DNA of 64,000 bases. It comes from Odoribacter sp. AF15-53 (GTDB lineage: Bacteria > Bacteroidota > Bacteroidia > Bacteroidales > Marinifilaceae). The notes beneath the pieces are model-generated. The model was given only the letters and a program-made list of their open reading frames with translations, had not been told where the DNA came from and did no database searches. The position numbers and the translations under genes are program-made. The stretch spans positions 496,001-560,000 of the forward strand of contig NZ_QUHC01000001.1 in assembly GCF_003479425.1 (NCBI RefSeq), read 5' to 3'. Below are positions 29,019 through 38,002 of the stretch, one piece after another. How positions within the stretch are numbered: the stretch's first letter is position 1; the number at the start of each line of letters is the position of its first letter.

Positions 29019-29042
29019 ACCACCCCGCATGGGGTGGTTTTG
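29019..29042 (+). terminator. Terminator after the DUF2795 gene
   Basis: ACCACCCC (29019-29026) and GGGGTGGT (29031-29038) form a GC-rich stem around GCAT, followed by TTTTG. Confidence 0.85.
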
Positions 29043-30504
29043 TCATATAAAATATCCCCACTCCCATAGAATGGAGAATACCAGGGCGGTCACGAGGAGG
29101 GCGATGAAGTATCGGTCCATGAGTGTGAACAGGTGGGCTCGTCCAGACGTGTGTTGCCGGTTCGTCAGCTAATAGAACAGAATTCTGATCAAGTAAACGA
29201 TCGAGGATAAGAGTAAGAAACGGATATTTTCGGTGTAAATTACCCAGAAACAATACAAGGTCGTACCCGTGATGATGGCAAATTGTCTTGCCACGGGACG
29301 ATCGACACATATTTTTTTCTTCAAGGCTACTTTTACCAGAAACATGGCACTCAGTATATAGGTCGGGAGAATCATGATTCCCGAAAGATCCACGAAAAAA
29401 ACGTAAACATCGTGAACCCGGATGATCAAAAACAGAAACACTTGAATTATTATTGCCGTGATCAGTAATGCGCTGATAGGAGCGTCTTTTTTATTATGCC
29501 GGGCGAAAAAATGGGGAAGAACCCAGTCCGTGGCCGCTTGTGCCGGGAGTTAGGTCGTTATGATCGTGGCAACTAGCCAAGCTCCGACCACGGCGATAAT
29601 CACGGTGATGTTGACAAAGATTCTGGCCCAATTCCCCACGTCCTTCCCCATGATTTGGGCCAATGCGGGATCGTTCAGGTGAGCCATCTCCGGTTGGGGG
29701 TAGAAACTGAATGATAGCACGCAAACCATGACGTTCAGGAAGAGGCAAATCAGGTAACCGATGACAGTTGCTTTTTCCACGTCAAAACTCTTCTGGGCAT
29801 GGGCCGCCACCACGATAGCTTCTTCGATACCCATGAAGAAGAAGAGCGTGGTAAGTATGGTACTGTTGATTTGATGCGGGATGGGCCCCAAGTGACTGGC
29901 TTTTCCCCAGAAATCGAAGTGTCGTAAATCATAGTTAGCAAAACAGAGGAGTAATATAACAATTAAGGTTAGGGAGAAGAATTTGATAAAAGTAGAAATC
30001 GTGTTAATGATCGAGGCGATGCGAATCCCGAACGACACGATGAGAACGAATGTCCACGTGAAACAGGAGTAAAGATCAGCGTCGGCCATCCGTGTTCGAG
30101 GAGGACGGGGAAGAATAACCCGAAGGCGTCGTTTAACATGATCGAGAACACGATATTTCCCAGCGCTGTTCCCACCCAATATCCCCAAGCGCTGTTGAAT
30201 CCCGCATAATTACCGAACCCGGTACGAGTATGTAAATACCATCGGATAAATCAGAACGTGCAGAATTCAATGTTTTGAAAGTAAGTGCTATACTTAGTAT
30301 TCCCGTGGTGGAAATCATCCAACCGATCAGAATGGCTTCCAAGCTTGCTCCCTCTCCCAATATTTTCGGAATATTGAAAATACCACCACCGATAACTTCC
30401 CCGATAACGATTGCGATAAGTCCGATCAATCCTAATTTCGTGTCTTTCTGCTCTATATGCGGTTGTACGGGAACCAGAGAGGAACGGTTATTACCTGTTG
30501 TCAT
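29043..30504 (-). pseudogene. Decayed APC-superfamily amino-acid antiporter (ArcD-like)
   Basis: The whole of a roughly 480-residue basic amino acid/polyamine antiporter can be read, but only by changing frames. The N-terminus (KLGLIGLIAIVIGEVIGGGI, from 30504) is followed by a frameshift near 30229-30238, after which GNYAGFNSAWGYWVGTALGN reads in another frame. A second shift lies near 30060-30090 (before FVLIVSFGIR). An in-frame TAA lies at about 29550-29548 (after ATIITT). An in-frame TAG at 29171-29169 sits where Trp is expected (ILFY-stop-LTNRQ). The C-terminus MDRYFIALLVTALVF ends at a TGA at 29043-29045. Four separate lesions make sequencing error unlikely. The family assignment to ArcD/TIGR00905-like is by eye. 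Confidence 0.88.
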
Positions 30505-30557
30505 ATCGTTTCCTCAATGATAGGGAGGATTCATTATTTTTTCATCATTTTTAGGGA

Positions 30558-30589
30558 TTGTGTGTTATTTCCGAAAATTACTATCTTTG
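30558..30589 (+). promoter_or_regulatory. Promoter of the second ECF sigma gene
   Basis: TTG (30558-30560), 21 bp spacer, TATCTTTG (30582-30589). Transcription would start near 30596, favouring the ATG at 30616 (or 30604) over the open frame that begins at 30457. Confidence 0.6.
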
Positions 30590-30615
30590 TATATATTGAA
30601 TATATGAAATGGTGT

Positions 30616-31173
30616 ATGAATGAATCTTTGGAAATATTAGTGACTCGGTTGGCGGATGGTGATAAGAATGCTTATTCAAGGATTTTTTATGAGTTCTACA
30701 CTCCTTTGTTGCTTTACTCTTCAAAATACACGGGTAATCGGGAGGCGTCGGAGGATATAGTGCAGGATTTTTTCTGTCGGTTGTGGGAAAACCGGAAAAA
30801 ATTGGTGAGAGATAAATCCTTTCTCGCTTATATTTATTATTCTGTGCGTAACCGATCGTTAAATTATTTGAGAGATACCCGTTCCGTTTCTATCGAAGGA
30901 TTTGAAAAACAATCAGAAGAGGATTTTTTGTCGGAGATTATGGAAGAAGAGGTGTACAAAGAGTTGTATGCCGCTGTTCAGAAATTACCGGATCGTTGTC
31001 GTCAGATTTTTTTATTGAAACTGGACGGGAAAGAGAACCATGAAATCGCTGCTTTGCTGCAAATTTCAGAGGAAACCGTCCGGAGTCAGTTGAGACGGGG
31101 ACGGGAATTGTTACAAAACGATGTATCCTGTTTGTTTGCTGTCGTGTTAATATGTTATTGGTGTAGATTCTAG
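30616..31173 (+). CDS. ECF RNA polymerase sigma-70 factor
   Basis: 185 residues from ATG 30616; 30604 is an in-frame alternative and longer starts would precede the promoter. Region 2 at about 35-60 (ASEDIVQDFFCRLWENRKK) and region 4 at about 118-165 (KLPDRCRQIFLLKLDGKENH, EETVRSQLRRGRELL) are clear. It heads the rightward set sigma-FecR-SusC-SusD. It presumably controls the SusC operon with the FecR at 31471. The C-terminus ends in a short hydrophobic Cys-containing tail (LFAVVLICYW) that is a little unusual. Confidence 0.92.
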   Translation: MNESLEILVTRLADGDKNAYSRIFYEFYTPLLLYSSKYTGNREASEDIVQDFFCRLWENRKKLVRDKSFLAYIYYSVRNRSLNYLRDTRSVSIEGFEKQSEEDFLSEIMEEEVYKELYAAVQKLPDRCRQIFLLKLDGKENHEIAALLQISEETVRSQLRRGRELLQNDVSCLFAVVLICYWCRF

Positions 31174-31470
31174 TTTTCGTTCTTCTTATTCTTTTGTTGC
31201 CTTTCTGGTCTATTGGAGAATTAATCTTTATTAGTGAAAATATTTGTTTTTTCAGGTATTTATAGGATGTACTGAAAATGTATCTGCTAGTTTGTCATGC
31301 CTGTCGATCAGCGATGATTTTTTCATCGCAATAGAAGCGAGATAGAACCTTCATAGAAGGAAGAACTAGAGTAATCTATGTGTTTTATAATAGATATTTT
31401 TGGATAAAATACGGGATCGTTTTGCACGTTTTTCAATTTCATGTGTATGTATTATAAAATGTAATGAATT
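31174..31470 (+). other. 297-bp gap between sigma and FecR genes
   Basis: No gene is supported. It contains an inverted repeat GCGATGA (31311-31317) / TCATCGC (31323-31329) without a following T run, and an imperfect -7 box (AATATTTG near 31239). A gap this long suggests FecR has its own promoter, possibly the target of the sigma factor. Confidence 0.4.
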
Positions 31471-32634
31471 ATGAGTGCGGATTACGAAAAGATAAAAGGA
31501 ATTATTGTTAAGTCTGTTTTAGGGAATTTGACGGGAGAGGAGAATCGGGAATTGGAGGTATGGCTTGAAGAGAGTGATAGAAATAAAGCTCTTTATAAAA
31601 AGTTATCTTCTTCTGTCAGGTTGAGAAACAAGTTCGATCAGTACGAGAGTGTGGACGTGGCGAAGGCTTTCAGGGCGAATCAGTGGCGAATGTATAGGAA
31701 TGCTTCGAGCAGGTTGATAAAGAAAATATTACCTTATGCGGCTGTTGTGTTCATGCTGTTTGGGATAATAGCTTATTGGTATGTTAGTCGGGAGAAAGAG
31801 GTACGGCGTGAGATTCCGGTGGCATTGTCTGCGGGAGGAAAACAAGCGGAACTAATTCTGGCCGACGGGAAAAAAATAGGATTACACGAGGGGATGGAAA
31901 TAAAACTGCGGGAAAAGAGTTCCGATATTCGGGTGGAGAATAACGTGATTTCTTACGATAATAAAGGAGAGAAGGTGGCTGTCGTGCAGTACAACACGAT
32001 CCGAACTCCGTTGGGAGGGGAGTATTCTCTGGCTTTGGCGGACGGAACGAGGGTTTGGCTGAATGCGATGTCCGAGTTACGTTATCCGGTTGCTTTCGGT
32101 GGTGGGTTGAGAGAGGTAGAGTTGAAGGGAGAAGCTTATTTCAAAGTGACAAAAGATGAACAAAAGCCGTTTATCGTGAAAACGGATGAATTTAACGTGC
32201 GTGTGTTAGGAACTTCGTTTAATGTTTCGGCTTATTCGGATGATTCATTGCTTCATACCACGCTTTGTAGCGGGCATGTGCGGTTGTGTGACCGGAAGAA
32301 TCCTGAAAAAAAGGTGGATCTTTTACCCGGAAAACAGGTGGTATTCCACCGGGAGAGCCGGAAGATGGAGGTGTGTCACGTGGATACCGACGTGTTTGTG
32401 TCTTGGCGTGATGGGACTTTCCAGTTTGATAATAATACGGTTGAAGAGGTGTTCACAATATTACAACGGTGGTATAATGTGCGTGTGTTTTATGTCCGGC
32501 CGGAAGCAAGGAGTGAGGTGTTCACGGGAAAATTACCTCGTTTTGATGACATGAGGATTATTATCGATCTAATAGAACGAGTTTCTGATTTGAAAATAGA
32601 AGTGCAAGGAAATGTGATATATATTGATAAATAA
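31471..32634 (+). CDS. FecR-family anti-sigma factor
   Basis: 387 residues: cytoplasmic N-terminal region, one membrane segment at about 86-104 (LPYAAVVFMLFGIIAYWYV), FecR domain at about 175-275 (TPLGGEYSLALADGTRVWLN, LKGEAYFKV, VLGTSFNV) and C-terminal DUF4974 domain (about 310-387, starting DGTFQFDNNTVEEVF). It should relay a signal from the STN domain of the SusC encoded next (79 bp downstream) to the sigma factor upstream. Confidence 0.93.
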   Translation: MSADYEKIKGIIVKSVLGNLTGEENRELEVWLEESDRNKALYKKLSSSVRLRNKFDQYESVDVAKAFRANQWRMYRNASSRLIKKILPYAAVVFMLFGIIAYWYVSREKEVRREIPVALSAGGKQAELILADGKKIGLHEGMEIKLREKSSDIRVENNVISYDNKGEKVAVVQYNTIRTPLGGEYSLALADGTRVWLNAMSELRYPVAFGGGLREVELKGEAYFKVTKDEQKPFIVKTDEFNVRVLGTSFNVSAYSDDSLLHTTLCSGHVRLCDRKNPEKKVDLLPGKQVVFHRESRKMEVCHVDTDVFVSWRDGTFQFDNNTVEEVFTILQRWYNVRVFYVRPEARSEVFTGKLPRFDDMRIIIDLIERVSDLKIEVQGNVIYIDK

Positions 32635-32638
32635 AAAA

Positions 32639-32675
32639 GATCGGCAGAATAGCTAACCACAACCTTCTGCCAATC
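32639..32675 (+). promoter_or_regulatory. Stem-loop between FecR and SusC
   Basis: GATCGGCAGAA (32639-32649) pairs with TTCTGCCAATC (32665-32675) with one mismatch around a 15-nt loop. There is no T run, so it is more likely an mRNA structure or processing site that sets SusC levels than a terminator; this is inference. Confidence 0.45.
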
Positions 32676-32712
32676 TCTATATGATGTTTAACAAAATAAA
32701 CACTACAAATGT

Positions 32713-35700
32713 ATGAAAAAAAAGTCGAAATGTAGGGTGTTGCTCATTCCATTGTTAGGGAAGGGGACATTGCTTGCCATGAAGTATTTAATTATCTTGC
32801 TCATGGCGTTTCATCTGAACGGTTTTTCGGAAGTGAAGGCTCAGCGTGTTGCCGAGTACAAGGTGGAGAATGCGAACCTGAAGTCCTGTATCAAGAAAGT
32901 AGAGCAGTTGACGGGGAAAGGGTTTATTTATAATGGTAACGATCTGGAACGGGTGGGTAATATCACGTTGCATTTAAAGGATGTGGAGTTGAATGAGTTG
33001 TTGACGAGATTGTTGGATGGCAGCGGGTATACTTACGAGTTGGTGAATGGCGTGATCGCTATAATTAAGGAGAAGAACGTGCCGCAAAAGACGATCGAGC
33101 AGGAACGTCTGAAAGGAATTGTGCGAGATGTGCGTGGTAATGCTCTTCCGGGGGTGACTGTGTTGATCAAGGGAACGAATCTAGGTGTCGTGACAGATAC
33201 GGCGGGGCGTTTCATGCTTACTATTCCACGAGAAAAGGAAATTGTGCTGGTGCTCTCGTTCGTGGGAATGGAGAAGCAGGAAGTTAAGGTCATGGATTTC
33301 CAGAGAGAGATTCAGGTCGTGATGCGGGAAAAAGCGGATGAGTTGGATGAGGTGGTGATCACGGGATACTCGGAAACCACGAAACGAAAAGCGGCTGGAT
33401 CGGTGGCTGTGTTGACCAGGGAGGCGTTCGAGAATAAGATTCCAACCTCGGTAGATGATATTTTGCAGGGATTGGTAGCTGGTGTTTCCGTCACGGCTAA
33501 ATCGGGTCGACCGGGTGAGTCTGCAAAGATTCGGGTTCGAGGTATAAACACGATACAGGGGGATGCCGAACCTTTGTGGGTAGTTGATGGTGTGCCTTTG
33601 CAGGATGATCTTCCTGATATTAATACGACGCAGATTAAATCCGGTAATCTGAACGAGATTTTCATAAACGGGGTGGGAGGAATAAACCCGAGCGATATCG
33701 AGAATGTAACAATATTGAAAGATGCTGCTGCTGCTGCAATTTATGGGTCCCGTGCTGCGGGTGGTGTTATTGTTATAACCACGAAGTCGGGGCGTCCGGG
33801 TAAGATGAAGGTGAATTATTCCATGAGCCTGACAATGGGATTGAAGCCCCAACGGGATGCGAACCTCATGAATTCAAAAGAGAAGCTGGCTTGGGAACAG
33901 GAGTTGTGGGACGAGTTCTCGGCAGATGCTTTTGCCTCGAAAGGGGCCACTCATGTTGCAGTTGTCGGGATCACGGGTATGGTACGGGCGAATAAATTAG
34001 GGAAGAACGGGATATTATGGACGGATTCGGAGAATTTCAGTCCGATGAGTGATTCTGAGAAGGAGGCTTATTTGAATGATTTATCTTCTCATTCCACGGA
34101 TTGGTTTGACGAGTTGTTCCAGAATTCTTTCGAGATGAATCATCACCTCTCTCTTTCCGGGGGAGATCAGAAGTATACTTACTATTTTTCCTTGGGTTAC
34201 ACGAGTCAGGAAGGGTTGGTGCGGAAAACGGATTACGAGCGGTATAATTTGAATTTTAGATTGCGCATGATGCCTTTGCCGAAACTGTCGATAGACGCAA
34301 CAATTAAAGTAGCCCGTCTGGAATCCGGTTCGTATTCCGGTAGTGTCGATCCGTTTACATACGCTTACTTCGCAAATCCTTACGAGCGCCCGTACAATGC
34401 TGATGGGAGTTACCGGGCGGATATGACTTATCAGAATTTGTCCGCCATCAATGATGGGGATATAGGGGTTGATCTTTTGCCGGCGAACGGATTCAATATT
34501 TTGAGGGAGATTGATGAGACTTCGGGAAGAAATGACAAGATGACGACTTCCGGTTCCTTAAATCTGAGGTATAATATCACGAACAAGATTGCTTTCACAG
34601 GATTACTTTCTTACACGTATGATCATAACAAGTCGGAGGATGTTATTGGTAAAGACACGTATGCGGCTTTTACGGATAGGCTTTATTTTGATAACACGAA
34701 TGCGAATTGGACTCCTTACGGTTCGATCACGCAAACGGCATCTTCTGGTGATAGTTATAATGCAAGAGGGCAGTTTTCGTATGTCGACACTTATTGGAAC
34801 GACCATTCGATTTCTGTGTTGGCCGGGGCAGAATTGCGGGGAAACAAGTCGAAACGTTTTTATACGAAACGCTACGGGTATGATCCGGATACCGGTAATT
34901 TCTCAACTCCGGTGAATCCTGAGCCTGGTAGTGACGATGCTTCTGCTTATGCGAATTTAATGGATCAATTGTCTGGTCAATCAATCAAGGAGAACACGTT
35001 TGCTTCTTTCTATGCTTCGTTGGATTACACTTTTCTGGATCGTTATATTTTAAATGCCTCTTTTCGTACGGACGGTTCTAATAATTTCGGTAGCAAGGAA
35101 CAGTTTAACCCGACTTGGTCGTTGGGTGCTGCGTGGCATATGGATCAGGAGAATTTTATGTCGGCTTTGTGGCCTTACATTAATCGGTTGACTTTGCGTG
35201 CTGCTGCCGGGTATACGGGAAATGTTGTGCAGGGTGTTTACAAACAGTTGGTGATTAAATACGGTTCTGCTTACTGGAACGGGGAGAAGACTGGGAGTAT
35301 TGATAAGGCTCCTAACCCGCGTTTGCGGTGGGAGAAGACCCGTGATATGAAAGTGGCCGTTGATTTTGGGTTGTTTGACGAACGGGTAAGCGGATTGGTC
35401 GAGGGGTATTACCGGAAGAGTTATGACGTGATTTCCAATTCGGTTCTTTCGAGTACAACCGGTTTTAGGTCAATGGTTTATAATGCTTCTGATATTGTGA
35501 ACAAGGGAATCGAGGGTACGTTACGGGTTGTGGCGTTGGATATATCCGATTTTAAGATAAATGTGGGGACTAACGTGGCCTGGAATTATAACAAGTTGGC
35601 TCGTTATCGGAATTCTAACGGGGTGACGTTGGTGGATGGAAAGTTTGAAGGTTACCCTCAGGATGCCATTTTCGGGGGAAAGTTGATAGGGATAGATCCG

Positions 35701-36357
35701 TGGACGGGGTATTATCTTTATAAATTAAGACCGGATGCGAATATAAAGGAAACTTCGGATTTGAATGATATAAAAAACTATCGTTATTATATTGGAACAG
35801 AGAATGCCCCGGTGACAGGTGGATTTAATGTACAGTTTGTTTACCGTAACTTGAGCCTGAATGTCGGGGCCTCGTATGCTTGTGGGGGAAAGACCAAGAG
35901 CCTGATGGATTCACCTGCAAATTGTGATAAGGTGGCTTGGTACGGGAACGAGACACCCCAATCGCCTTATAGTGACTTGTATCGTAATCATTTGAACGTG
36001 ACCAAGGATATGACAGATCGGTGGACCGAGGATCGAACTATCGGGACGAAGTACCCGCGAATCGTGGATTATTTGGGAGAATCCTTGTCATTGCGGACTT
36101 ATAACGCGATGAGCAATACTATTGTGAACGGGGCTTTTTATGAAAGTAATTCTTATTTGAGAATCCGGGATATCACGCTTTCTTATAGTTTTCCGAAGCC
36201 GATGTTACAGCGTATGGGATTGTCGTCCGTGATGATGTATTTCACAATGAATAATTTCTTCACGTTCACGGATTATTCGGGGATTGATCCGGAAACACCG
36301 GGTGCGACTTACCCGATCACCCGTTCAATGTCTTTCGGTTTAAGCGTTGGTTTTTAG
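32713..36357 (+). CDS. SusC/RagA TonB-linked outer membrane protein
   Basis: 1214 residues, complete. A long N-terminus with signal peptide (cleavage near residue 44, SEVKAQ) is followed by an STN domain (about 48-118), a carboxypeptidase-regulatory-like domain (about 130-210, VRGNALPGVTVLIKGTNLGV) and a TonB plug (about 225-345, KIRVRGINTIQG, PLWVVDGVPL, AAIYGSRAAGGVIVITTK). A 22-strand-type barrel follows, ending in MSFGLSVGF with terminal Phe. Its neighbours are FecR upstream and SusD downstream. It imports a ligand, probably an oligosaccharide or peptide, across the outer membrane. No glycoside hydrolase or peptidase is nearby to reveal the ligand. Confidence 0.95.
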   Translation: MKKKSKCRVLLIPLLGKGTLLAMKYLIILLMAFHLNGFSEVKAQRVAEYKVENANLKSCIKKVEQLTGKGFIYNGNDLERVGNITLHLKDVELNELLTRLLDGSGYTYELVNGVIAIIKEKNVPQKTIEQERLKGIVRDVRGNALPGVTVLIKGTNLGVVTDTAGRFMLTIPREKEIVLVLSFVGMEKQEVKVMDFQREIQVVMREKADELDEVVITGYSETTKRKAAGSVAVLTREAFENKIPTSVDDILQGLVAGVSVTAKSGRPGESAKIRVRGINTIQGDAEPLWVVDGVPLQDDLPDINTTQIKSGNLNEIFINGVGGINPSDIENVTILKDAAAAAIYGSRAAGGVIVITTKSGRPGKMKVNYSMSLTMGLKPQRDANLMNSKEKLAWEQELWDEFSADAFASKGATHVAVVGITGMVRANKLGKNGILWTDSENFSPMSDSEKEAYLNDLSSHSTDWFDELFQNSFEMNHHLSLSGGDQKYTYYFSLGYTSQEGLVRKTDYERYNLNFRLRMMPLPKLSIDATIKVARLESGSYSGSVDPFTYAYFANPYERPYNADGSYRADMTYQNLSAINDGDIGVDLLPANGFNILREIDETSGRNDKMTTSGSLNLRYNITNKIAFTGLLSYTYDHNKSEDVIGKDTYAAFTDRLYFDNTNANWTPYGSITQTASSGDSYNARGQFSYVDTYWNDHSISVLAGAELRGNKSKRFYTKRYGYDPDTGNFSTPVNPEPGSDDASAYANLMDQLSGQSIKENTFASFYASLDYTFLDRYILNASFRTDGSNNFGSKEQFNPTWSLGAAWHMDQENFMSALWPYINRLTLRAAAGYTGNVVQGVYKQLVIKYGSAYWNGEKTGSIDKAPNPRLRWEKTRDMKVAVDFGLFDERVSGLVEGYYRKSYDVISNSVLSSTTGFRSMVYNASDIVNKGIEGTLRVVALDISDFKINVGTNVAWNYNKLARYRNSNGVTLVDGKFEGYPQDAIFGGKLIGIDPWTGYYLYKLRPDANIKETSDLNDIKNYRYYIGTENAPVTGGFNVQFVYRNLSLNVGASYACGGKTKSLMDSPANCDKVAWYGNETPQSPYSDLYRNHLNVTKDMTDRWTEDRTIGTKYPRIVDYLGESLSLRTYNAMSNTIVNGAFYESNSYLRIRDITLSYSFPKPMLQRMGLSSVMMYFTMNNFFTFTDYSGIDPETPGATYPITRSMSFGLSVGF

Positions 36358-36377
36358 TTTAATAATTATTAAAAGCA

Positions 36378-37763
36378 ATGTCTATGAAAAGTTTGAAGTT
36401 ATATATGATGCTATGGATCGTGGGAATGTGTTGTTCTTGTGATAGCTATCTGGAGGTAAAGAATTACGGGCAGACTTTACCTAAAACGGATGAAGATTAT
36501 GCCACGTTGATCAATAAACAGTTGTCGGATATAGATAAAGGATCGGCAGGGGCAACCAACATGCTGGGGTCTTTTGCTTGGATGATCGAGCTGGAATGTT
36601 ATTCTGATAACTTGAATACCAGTTTAATGACGAGTAATGCGTTGTCTTACTTGTACGTGGGAACGAATATCGCTTCATCGCAGTATCGGTTTATGAACTA
36701 TTATAGCCTGATCAAGGATTACAATATTATTATTGATAATCTGAAAGATCGGGATACGGAATTGGGAAAAAAGATTCTGGCAACTTCGTATGCGATGCGG
36801 GGAGTGATGTATTTTAATTTGATGCGGGAGTGTTGTGAGGCTTATAGTAAAGATCGGGCGACAGAGATTATGGGGGTTCCTAACGTCGCTCATTTTGATC
36901 TTGAAGCAAAGCCGGAACGCGGAAATATACAACAATTGGTTAATTTTATCGTGTCCGATCTGGATACGGCGATCAGGATGAACCAGACAGACGAACAGTA
37001 TCGGTTCACGGTGGATGTAGCCCGTGCTTATTTGGCCCGTACTTATTTTTGGGCTCAGGATTGGGAGAATGCGATAAAAGTAGCCCGGGAGGTATTGAAT
37101 AAATACCCGCTAGTTGAGGGGGATGAGTATAAAGAGATGATTCAATCCCCGCAGGGAATGTCCGGAGAAATGTTGTTCCGTACGTTTATCACAGGATCAT
37201 TGACGTCTTACAATAGGTATTTGAAGAATGTGAAAACGCGTCCGGTGAATATGTCTTTAATTAGTTTGTTCACAGAAAAAGGACGAGATATCCGTTACTC
37301 TACCTTTTTCGATTCTAAATTTTTTAGCACGAAAGGGATTCGTACTTGCGTGCGTTCAGCCGAGATGTGTTTGATCCTCGCCGAGAGTTACGCTCATCTT
37401 TCGGACAACGATAATGCTTTGAAATATCTGAATCTGTTGCGTTCCAAGCGAATTTCCAATTACGAGCCTTACTCGATGGCGACCTTACCGGCCGCAAGTG
37501 AGGGGGAGGTTATAAAAGTGGATGCGACGGGTACGAAGTTGACACCCTTGGTGGCTGCTATCTTGAACGAGCGTAGGAAAGAGTTGTTTATGGAAGGAGA
37601 TCGTTGGTTTGAGTTGAAGCGAAATGGGTCGCCGGAATTCTGGTTCGGGTATAACCAGATAAAATATACGACTGAAAAATTCCTTTACACCTTCCCACTT
37701 CGGAAGGCTGATATTATAGCTAACGAGAATTTGGTGCAGAATCCCGGATATGAAAAACTTTAA
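36378..37763 (+). CDS. RagB/SusD-family surface lipoprotein
   Basis: 461 residues with a lipoprotein signal (Cys21, CCSCDSYLEVKN). MKSL at 36384 is an alternative start. The SusD pattern is seen throughout: TDEDYATLIN, YALRGVMYFNL-like MRGVMYFNLMRECCEAYSK, VDVARAYLARTYFWAQDW, and the C-terminal LNERRKELFMEGDRWFELKR. It caps the SusC barrel and helps bind the ligand at the cell surface. It follows SusC by 20 bp. Confidence 0.93.
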   Translation: MSMKSLKLYMMLWIVGMCCSCDSYLEVKNYGQTLPKTDEDYATLINKQLSDIDKGSAGATNMLGSFAWMIELECYSDNLNTSLMTSNALSYLYVGTNIASSQYRFMNYYSLIKDYNIIIDNLKDRDTELGKKILATSYAMRGVMYFNLMRECCEAYSKDRATEIMGVPNVAHFDLEAKPERGNIQQLVNFIVSDLDTAIRMNQTDEQYRFTVDVARAYLARTYFWAQDWENAIKVAREVLNKYPLVEGDEYKEMIQSPQGMSGEMLFRTFITGSLTSYNRYLKNVKTRPVNMSLISLFTEKGRDIRYSTFFDSKFFSTKGIRTCVRSAEMCLILAESYAHLSDNDNALKYLNLLRSKRISNYEPYSMATLPAASEGEVIKVDATGTKLTPLVAAILNERRKELFMEGDRWFELKRNGSPEFWFGYNQIKYTTEKFLYTFPLRKADIIANENLVQNPGYEKL

Positions 37764-37775
37764 AAGAATAAAGCT

Positions 37776-37997
37776 ATGAAAAAAATATATTTCTATTGTA
37801 CAATGTTGTTTATCCTTTTTTGTTGGGGATGTGAGAAACCGGATGAACTTCCGCCTAGGGAAGAGGCATTCAATGACATGGATTTTGTTCTTCCTGCATT
37901 ACCTAGACTGACAGATGCGGAGAGGGATATTATTGAGGCTCAAAAGAATGCATACGAGAAGGCCATAGGGGTTCGGTCTGTTTCCAGTAACCAATAA
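37776..37997 (+). CDS. Small lipoprotein in the SusCD locus
   Basis: 73 residues. The signal ends with a lipobox Cys19 (FCWGCEKP), leaving a mature chain of about 55 residues, Pro- and Glu-rich at first (PDELPPREE) and helical at the end (DAERDIIEAQKNAYEKAIG). It lies 12 bp after SusD and 5 bp before the next lipoprotein gene, so it is surely part of the operon. I know no family for it. Confidence 0.75.
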   Translation: MKKIYFYCTMLFILFCWGCEKPDELPPREEAFNDMDFVLPALPRLTDAERDIIEAQKNAYEKAIGVRSVSSNQ

Positions 37998-38002
37998 ACG
38001 AG

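Noticed and set aside
29043..30504. Programmed frameshifting instead of a pseudogene for the ArcD-like gene
   Set aside because: There are two shifts plus two in-frame stops and no slippery sequence or downstream structure at the shift points.
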